A stretch of DNA of 48,835 nucleotides from Desulfotignum sp. (GTDB lineage Bacteria; Desulfobacterota; Desulfobacteria; Desulfobacterales; Desulfobacteraceae), in NCBI GenBank assembly GCA_021737695.1, contig JAIPDL010000023.1, positions 1-48,835 on the forward strand, in the 5' to 3' direction. Each line of letters starts with the position of its first letter. Position 1 is the stretch's first letter. Shown piece by piece: positions 43,953 to 48,835 of the stretch. The position numbers were made by a program, and so were the translations under genes. The notes below the pieces were generated by a model. That model ran no database searches. It worked only from the letters and a program-made list of their open reading frames with translations, and was not told the DNA's origin.

Positions 43953-44606
43953 TTAAAATTGATACAGCCGGGGCAAAAACCGGGCTTCCAGATCATGACG
44001 CTGCTGCTCGAACCCATCCGGTCCTGGGGTGGGTTCGAGCACGATGGCCGGTTCAAAAACAATGCGCACCCGGGAAAAAGGTTTCGGCACCATGAACCGG
44101 TCCCAGGATTTGAAAAACCAGGCATGATCTGCGGTCACATAAAATGGCACCACCCGGGCCCCGGTGGCATGGGCCATGCGAATGATTCCGGGCTTAATTT
44201 TTCCGGCAGGTCCTCTGGGACCGTCCAGGATATGGGCGCCGAATTGATGGGTGTTTATATGGGCGATCATGGCTTCCATGGCGGATTTCCCCCCCCGGGA
44301 TGACGAGCCTCTGGGCGTATGCCATCCCACCCGGTTGGCCACCCCGGAAATCAGATCCCCGTCCCGGCTTTGGGAAATCATCAGGCCTGGGTGATACCCG
44401 GCATAGGTTTCAAAATAGGCGATGGCGGCAAAAAACTGCTGATGCCAGGTACACAGCAGCACAGGGGTTCCTTGATGCCGCAGGGTTTTCCAGACGGCCT
44501 CGTTTTCCACTGTGAGCCGAAACGTGCGGCTGTACCATTTGACCAGATAATAGGCAAACCAGATGAACGCCGGGGTGTAAATCAGAAATTTCAATCGTTT
44601 GAACAT
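43953..44606 (-). CDS. DUF374 lysophospholipid acyltransferase-like protein
   Basis: The 217-residue protein matches DUF374, a branch of the LPLAT acyltransferases that includes KDO-lipid A related enzymes. TWHQQFFAAI takes the place of the HX4D-type motif; SRDGDLISGVANRVGWHTPRGSSSRGGKSAMEAM, DGPRGPAGKIKPGIIRMAHATGARVVPFYVTADHAWFFKSWDRFMVPKPFSRV are characteristic. GGAGGTG eight bases before the ATG at 44606 selects this start; the longer open frame overlaps the UbiD gene. It probably acts at the inner membrane in lipid or lipid A assembly. Confidence 0.85.
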   Translation of the reverse strand: MFKRLKFLIYTPAFIWFAYYLVKWYSRTFRLTVENEAVWKTLRHQGTPVLLCTWHQQFFAAIAYFETYAGYHPGLMISQSRDGDLISGVANRVGWHTPRGSSSRGGKSAMEAMIAHINTHQFGAHILDGPRGPAGKIKPGIIRMAHATGARVVPFYVTADHAWFFKSWDRFMVPKPFSRVRIVFEPAIVLEPTPGPDGFEQQRHDLEARFLPRLYQF

Positions 44607-44673
44607 GACCGCCCACCTCCCTGGGGTTGGATGTAAGTATGACCGGATGTGCATTTCCTGCAAAAATGCATTA

Positions 44674-46506
44674 TCACAATATGTTGGACAGCGGACCGCC
44701 TTTACAGGCCATCCGGTCCACCCGCAAAACCACTTCCGGGTCCGGTACCAGCGGGGCCGCATGAAAAGGTTTGATACGGGCGTCAATGACCAGCGGGGCT
44801 TCACACCCCCAGTGTTTATGCAAAGTTCTTTCCTTAATGCCGTATATGTCATGGGACGGGTTGGACCGCAGAAACGTCACCCACAAAAAATTAGCAAACG
44901 TGCCTGCGCAAAACCGGGCATCATCCACCACCACCACCAGGGCCAGGCCTGAGTCCGTTCCCAGGGTTTCCAGGTATTTTTTTACCGGACTGATCTGCTG
45001 CCTGGCCCTGGGATAGGAAGTGAACGCCGGTCCCTGGATAACAGCAATTCCCGGGGCTGCCATCACGGCATGGGAAAATCCGTCGGGCATTGAAAACTGA
45101 ACCGGCAGGGACTGCCCTAGACGCCGCTTTTCAGATCCGGCCGCAGCCATCACCAATTTGGATCCCTGGTTGATCTGCTGACCGGAATAATCCAGGGTAT
45201 CCATGGTGGTGCAAGTGACAAAATGCAGGTCCCTGGAAAAATCCACCCGTTCCAGCACATGCATCAGAAACTGTTTTTCATCGTTCACATCCAGGCCGGG
45301 ATCATCTTCATGGGCGCAGATGAAAAGGTATTTGGCCAGAGACAGCTGGCCTTTGCCTAGAATGGCATGGGCATGGGTGAGCAGTTCTCTTGGCATGGGC
45401 TCATCATAGGGCAGGTATCTTTCCCTGGCTTTGGCCAAGAGCAGCGGATGCACACCGGCCGCATCCACGGCATTGACCGCTGTCACACCGGGAAGGGCTT
45501 TGGCCACGGCATTCCGGGTGATTTCATGGATGAGCCGGCCGAAATGACTGTCCTCCCGGGGGGGACGTCCCACCACGGTAAACGGAAAAATCGCGCCCGG
45601 CCGGTGCCACACCGATGCCACCCGGATACAGGGGAACTCATGAACATTGGAATAATATCCCAGATGATCGCCGAACGGACCTTCCGGCCGGGTCTGATGG
45701 GGAATCACCCATCCGGTGATACAGAAATCCGCATCAGCTGACATCACAAACCCGTTGTGCCGGAAATATCTGAAATTGCGCCCGGCCAGGGCCCCGGCAA
45801 AGGCAATCTCGGGCATCCCTTCCGGCAGGGGCATCACCGCTGCCAGGGCATGGGCCGGGGGCCCGCCGATGAAAATACTCACTTTCAAGGGCCTGTTTTT
45901 TTCCAGGGCTTTCTGGTGGTGGACGGCTATGCCCCGGTGCAGCTGATAGTGCAGCCCGATCTCTTCATTGGGCGGATAATCGTTACCGGACAACTGAATC
46001 CGGTACATGCCCAGGTTGGATTTCAGCACAGAGTCCGAATCCGGGTCCAGGGAAAACACCTGGGGCAGCAGCAGGAACGCCCCGCCGTCCCCGGGCCAGC
46101 AGGTGATCTGGGGCAGCTGATCCATCCGGGTCATCTGAGTCAAGGTCCGGTTTTTCTGCACCGGCAACGGCAAAGACCGAGCCAGGGCCATGCCTGCCTT
46201 GACCCCCCGGCCCGGAGATCTGACCGCCTGCATGGGATCAGACGTCATATCCACCAGGGCTTTGACCTGTTCCAGCTGCGGTTCAAACATTTTCACGGTC
46301 CGTTTCCAGGTGCCGTACAGATTGGACAAGGCCGGAAACGGGGACCCCTTGACATTTTCAAACAAAAGGGCTGGTCCACCTGCTTCAAACACCCGCCGGG
46401 TAATCTCCGCCATTTCCAGATGCGGGTCCACAGGTTCACGGATGTGGATCAGTTCTTTTTCCTGTTCCAGGAACGATACACATTGTTTCAAACTGCAAAA
46501 TTTCAT
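44674..46506 (-). CDS. UbiD-family prenylated-FMN decarboxylase
   Basis: The 610-residue protein is a UbiD-family decarboxylase: FLEQEKELIHIREPVDPHLEMAEITRRV at the N-terminus, NLGMYRIQLSGNDYPPNEEIGLHYQLHRGIAVHHQKA in the prFMN-binding core, EGPFGDHLGYYS with the conserved Glu region, and the GPAFTSYPRARQQI tail part. The length is larger than E. coli UbiD (about 497), typical of the menaquinone or aromatic-acid branches. It decarboxylates an aromatic or unsaturated acid with prenylated FMN, made by UbiX, which is not in this window. The start overlaps the PNPOx-like gene (ATGA). The physiological substrate is not evident; menaquinone synthesis by the futalosine path is one option. Confidence 0.9.
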   Translation of the reverse strand: MKFCSLKQCVSFLEQEKELIHIREPVDPHLEMAEITRRVFEAGGPALLFENVKGSPFPALSNLYGTWKRTVKMFEPQLEQVKALVDMTSDPMQAVRSPGRGVKAGMALARSLPLPVQKNRTLTQMTRMDQLPQITCWPGDGGAFLLLPQVFSLDPDSDSVLKSNLGMYRIQLSGNDYPPNEEIGLHYQLHRGIAVHHQKALEKNRPLKVSIFIGGPPAHALAAVMPLPEGMPEIAFAGALAGRNFRYFRHNGFVMSADADFCITGWVIPHQTRPEGPFGDHLGYYSNVHEFPCIRVASVWHRPGAIFPFTVVGRPPREDSHFGRLIHEITRNAVAKALPGVTAVNAVDAAGVHPLLLAKARERYLPYDEPMPRELLTHAHAILGKGQLSLAKYLFICAHEDDPGLDVNDEKQFLMHVLERVDFSRDLHFVTCTTMDTLDYSGQQINQGSKLVMAAAGSEKRRLGQSLPVQFSMPDGFSHAVMAAPGIAVIQGPAFTSYPRARQQISPVKKYLETLGTDSGLALVVVVDDARFCAGTFANFLWVTFLRSNPSHDIYGIKERTLHKHWGCEAPLVIDARIKPFHAAPLVPDPEVVLRVDRMACKGGPLSNIL

Positions 46507-46961
46507 AACATGATACTCTCCCGGTTTCCGAATCCTCTGCGGTTATCCATGTGATACACCTGATCCGGTAAAAACGCATACAAACGGGCATGGAATGCGT
46601 TTTGGAAAAAGGTCAGGAAATCCGTGCCGGGCACGGGGATCCCAAAGCGCCGGGCATACGCTCCGGCAGCACCTGCTGTCCGTATCCCGGGTTTCTGGGA
46701 TTGAACGGTCCCGCTCATCTGGATTCCCTCCAGATGATCCACAGATTCATGAACGCGAAAAATGGATGCCGCACACGGCTGGCCGTCACCTTCCAATATA
46801 TGCCGGGAATGCGGGCTGGAAAAAAAATAAAATTGTTTTTCTCTGTAAAGATAATACACCGGTGCAGACCAGGGGCCGGTTTCGCCACTCGTTGCCAGGG
46901 TCATGGTCCAGACCGCGTCAATGAGTTCCTGAAATCGCTTTTTGGGCTGACTATTGGGCAT
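46503..46961 (-). CDS. Pyridoxamine-5'-phosphate-oxidase-like flavin protein
   Basis: The 152-residue protein has the split-barrel fold pattern of PNPOx-related proteins: LIDAVWTMTLATSGETGPWSAPVYYLYREKQFYFFSSPHSRHIL followed by the dimer beta strands. It should bind FMN or heme as a dimer; a reaction is not evident. It overlaps the M48 gene (11 bases) at its start and the UbiD gene (four bases) at its end, so all three are cotranscribed. Confidence 0.8.
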   Translation of the reverse strand: MPNSQPKKRFQELIDAVWTMTLATSGETGPWSAPVYYLYREKQFYFFSSPHSRHILEGDGQPCAASIFRVHESVDHLEGIQMSGTVQSQKPGIRTAGAAGAYARRFGIPVPGTDFLTFFQNAFHARLYAFLPDQVYHMDNRRGFGNRESIML

Positions 46962-48303
46962 ATCCCCATTCTTTCAGCCGCTTGAACGCATACTGGGAAT
47001 ATTGATTGGACTGATAATTGATCATCTTCAGGTATGCAGCATAATCATTGGCTGCCGCCTGCCGCTGTTCCAGTTTGTCCCGGGAATATCCCTTGTAAAA
47101 GGTCAGCTGGGGATTGCCCGACAGCAACTGATCGCATTGGGTAAAATTGTCCAGGGCCAGTTCGAACTGCGATGTCCCCACATGGGCCAGGCCGGCCACA
47201 TAATGTCCCTGGGGTTCTGTGGGATACAGGTTCATGGCCGCTGTGGCATAGGATACGGCCTCGGCATCTTTCTTCTGAATCAGCTGGCATCTGGCCATGA
47301 GCACATGGGCCGCATAATCATTGCCGGCCAGTTTCAGGGCCGATGAAAACGCGGTTTGGGCGGCATCGTATTTTTCCCGGGCCAGGTATTTTTCTCCTTC
47401 CTGCATCAATTCAATGGCTTTTTTCTGCTGCCGCAATGCTGTGGTCTGGTCCATGTACCGTTCCCGGTATATGGGTGCGGCATGCGTGCGGGCATAGGGT
47501 CCCTGATCCCGCTGCACTGCCGCAGCCAGACGTTCATCACTCATGGGATGGGTGGAAAACAGCATCTGGGCGGAAGAAAGCTGCTGTTTGTTCAAGGTGT
47601 TGAGCATTTCCATCAATCCCACAAACCCTTGGGATCCATACCCGGCCCGGACCATATATTCATGTCCCAGATAATCGGCTTCCCGCTCATTGTCCCGGCT
47701 GTATTTGGCCAGATACAGTCCCTGGCCCAAAGCGCCCAGCTGCTGGGTCAGATTCCCCAGTCCCCTGGCCTGGGAATCCGCCAGCATAGCCAGGCCGCTC
47801 ACGAACAGGGAAGACAGCTGGCTTTTGGATACCTGTTCCGCCGTGTGCCGGGCATTGACATGGCCCAGTTCATGCCCCAGCAGGGCCGCCAGTTCCGCTT
47901 CATTTTCCAGGCTCAGCAAAATCCCGCGGGTCACGGCAATGGACCCGCCGGGAAATGCATATGCATTGATATACGTGGCATTCACGCATTGAAAATTATA
48001 TGGCATATCCGGCCGGTGGGCATACGGCACCAGATTTTTGCCCACCTGGTTGATATACTGGTTCAACGCGCGGTCTTGAATAATGCCGTAATCCGATGAA
48101 AACTGAAATGGTGACTGCTGCCGGTCAATGGCGACCTCCTGGTCCGTTGTCAGCATCATCAGCTGGGATTTACCGGTCACCGGGTCTTTGGCACACCCCC
48201 AGACCGGAAGCAGACCGGCTGCGGTCATCATGGCGGACAGCCACAGAAACTGCCGCCGGGTCAGGGATGCATCCTTCTGGTGCTGAAAAATTGTGTCATC
48301 CAT
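46951..48303 (-). CDS. M48-family periplasmic metalloprotease with TPR-like tail (BepA-like)
   Basis: The 450-residue protein begins with a twin-arginine signal (SLTRRQFLWLSAMMTAAGLL) that ends in a lipobox-like VWGC, so it is probably exported, perhaps as a lipoprotein. The protease domain has the zinc motif HELGH (AALLGHELGHVNARHTAEQ) and the third ligand Glu in NEREADYLGHEYM. The C-terminal third is helical repeats (KYLAREKYDAAQTAFSSALKLAG, DAEAVSYATAAMNLYP) of TPR type. Domain order equals BepA/YfgC, which supervises outer-membrane protein assembly in E. coli. The ATG at 48303 has GGGGGA before it; a second ATG at 48321 is open. Confidence 0.9.
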   Translation of the reverse strand: MDDTIFQHQKDASLTRRQFLWLSAMMTAAGLLPVWGCAKDPVTGKSQLMMLTTDQEVAIDRQQSPFQFSSDYGIIQDRALNQYINQVGKNLVPYAHRPDMPYNFQCVNATYINAYAFPGGSIAVTRGILLSLENEAELAALLGHELGHVNARHTAEQVSKSQLSSLFVSGLAMLADSQARGLGNLTQQLGALGQGLYLAKYSRDNEREADYLGHEYMVRAGYGSQGFVGLMEMLNTLNKQQLSSAQMLFSTHPMSDERLAAAVQRDQGPYARTHAAPIYRERYMDQTTALRQQKKAIELMQEGEKYLAREKYDAAQTAFSSALKLAGNDYAAHVLMARCQLIQKKDAEAVSYATAAMNLYPTEPQGHYVAGLAHVGTSQFELALDNFTQCDQLLSGNPQLTFYKGYSRDKLEQRQAAANDYAAYLKMINYQSNQYSQYAFKRLKEWGYAQ

Positions 48304-48337
48304 TTTATTTCCCCCATTCATTTTGACCCGAATCGAT

Positions 48338-48616
48338 TCATGACCGGACCTTTACAAACATGCCGGTTAAAAAAAACAGGGTTCCCAAGCCTAAAAACAC
48401 CCCGAATAACGGCAGCTCAACCACGAAAAAATACAAAAAATTCTGTACAGCTTCCCAGGGGACGGCATACACCACTGAATCGGTATAATCGCCCAAGATC
48501 CGGGAAAGGGTCAGGCCCACCCAGAAATTGTCCGCCTGCATAAAGTGTGAAATGCCCCGGAAAAGCCATACAAAAAAGGCCCCCATCAGGCACCATATTC
48601 CCATTCGGGTCCACAT
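48338..48616 (-). CDS. Small two-helix membrane protein
   Basis: The 92-residue protein has two hydrophobic segments, about 5-22 (MGIWCLMGAFFVWLF) and 60-85 (FLYFFVVELPLFGVFLGLGTLFFLTGMF), with a short polar part between. It is the first gene of the run that continues into the M48 protease (34-base gap), which suggests a cell-envelope function. I do not recognise a family. The ATG at 48616 lacks a clear ribosome-binding site, so the start is not sure. Confidence 0.6.
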   Translation of the reverse strand: MWTRMGIWCLMGAFFVWLFRGISHFMQADNFWVGLTLSRILGDYTDSVVYAVPWEAVQNFLYFFVVELPLFGVFLGLGTLFFLTGMFVKVRS

Positions 48617-48835
48617 AATTGATTCCCCTGCATTTTATCATAAAATTAATCGGTTCAGTATATTCGCCCCTCTTTGTTCAGTCAAGGTGTAGAGACAACC
48701 CAAATCCACCGCCTGTTTTTTTCAGACCCCTCCGAAGAGCATTTTGGGGATTTTTTTCACCGGCCAGGGTCAGATTCGCAAAATTTTTCGGCCGGCTGAT
48801 TCTTTGAAGTGAGATTCAGGGTTTTCGAGCCTGAT
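48617..48835. other. Right edge, no gene supported
   Basis: I see no convincing gene in these bases. A short open frame exists on the plus strand but has no ribosome-binding site and no recognisable protein. Presumably the upstream region of the minus-strand envelope genes. Confidence 0.4.

Noticed and set aside
43565-44125. Longer version of the zinc-ribbon membrane protein
   Set aside because: The extra N-terminal 63 residues overlap the acyltransferase gene in another frame and look like shadow sequence; the ATG at 43936 comes just before the first membrane helix.
43953-44852. Longer version of the DUF374 protein
   Set aside because: The first 82 residues lie over the UbiD 3' end; a strong ribosome-binding site and homology place the start at 44606.

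Overview
The window is ordinary chromosomal DNA of roughly 55% GC, densely packed with short intergenic gaps and many ATGA overlaps. It carries no transposase, integrase, phage gene, CRISPR array, tRNA or rRNA that I could recognise. The gene content suggests an anaerobic, probably marine, sulfate-reducing Desulfobacterales-type bacterium (Thermodesulfobacteriota). Pointers are a TRAP transporter, an MttB-family methyltransferase with molybdenum hydroxylase and Fe-S reductase, a UbiD decarboxylase, DUF166 and LUD proteins, and paired acyl-CoA synthetases with a Na+/solute symporter. That placement is an inference from gene content, not a phylogenetic result.

Bases 1-5436: a GntR regulator (partial, minus strand) diverges from a plus-strand operon of an Asp/Glu racemase-family protein, TRAP substrate-binding protein, TRAP small and large permeases and a proline-racemase-family enzyme. 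A perfect palindrome (ACTGGTATACCAGT) sits where two divergent promoters overlap and is the probable GntR operator.

Bases 5449-19439: a CheD-HDOD fusion gene with its own promoter lies next to a ten-gene minus-strand operon. In transcription order this reads GntR, cupin, DUF2848, carbon-nitrogen hydrolase, PreA-like Fe-S flavoprotein, BCCT betaine transporter, molybdenum-hydroxylase large, [2Fe-2S] and FAD subunits, and a non-pyrrolysine MttB methyltransferase. The set makes chemical sense as import, demethylation, ring hydroxylation, ring reduction and C-N cleavage of an N-methylated heterocyclic betaine, such as a pyridinium betaine. The substrate is inferred. A second, very similar GntR gene and a decayed GGDEF gene lie upstream.

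Bases 19440-25327: a minus-strand housekeeping run reads SurA-like chaperone, RecO, GHMP kinase, a small conserved protein, nucleoside phosphorylase, LigA. Bases 25523-29822: a peptide-type ABC set (binding lipoprotein, OppD, OppF) without permeases, with a cold-shock gene inserted between the two ATPases. Bases 30042-32799: DNA polymerase IV fused in frame to an acylphosphatase, facing a DUF166 and a LUD gene.

Bases 33256-43496: a plus-strand short-chain-acid block with two acyl-CoA synthetases, a sodium:solute symporter, a 28-residue membrane peptide, a membrane PAS protein carrying a DEDDh exonuclease, a LemA-like protein and a CBS-DUF294 nucleotidyltransferase-like protein. The last three look like a signalling module attached to acid uptake. 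Bases 43565-48616: minus-strand genes for a zinc-ribbon membrane protein, DUF374 acyltransferase, UbiD decarboxylase, PNPOx-like flavoprotein, M48 metalloprotease and a small membrane protein. I see nothing convincing in the last 219 bases.
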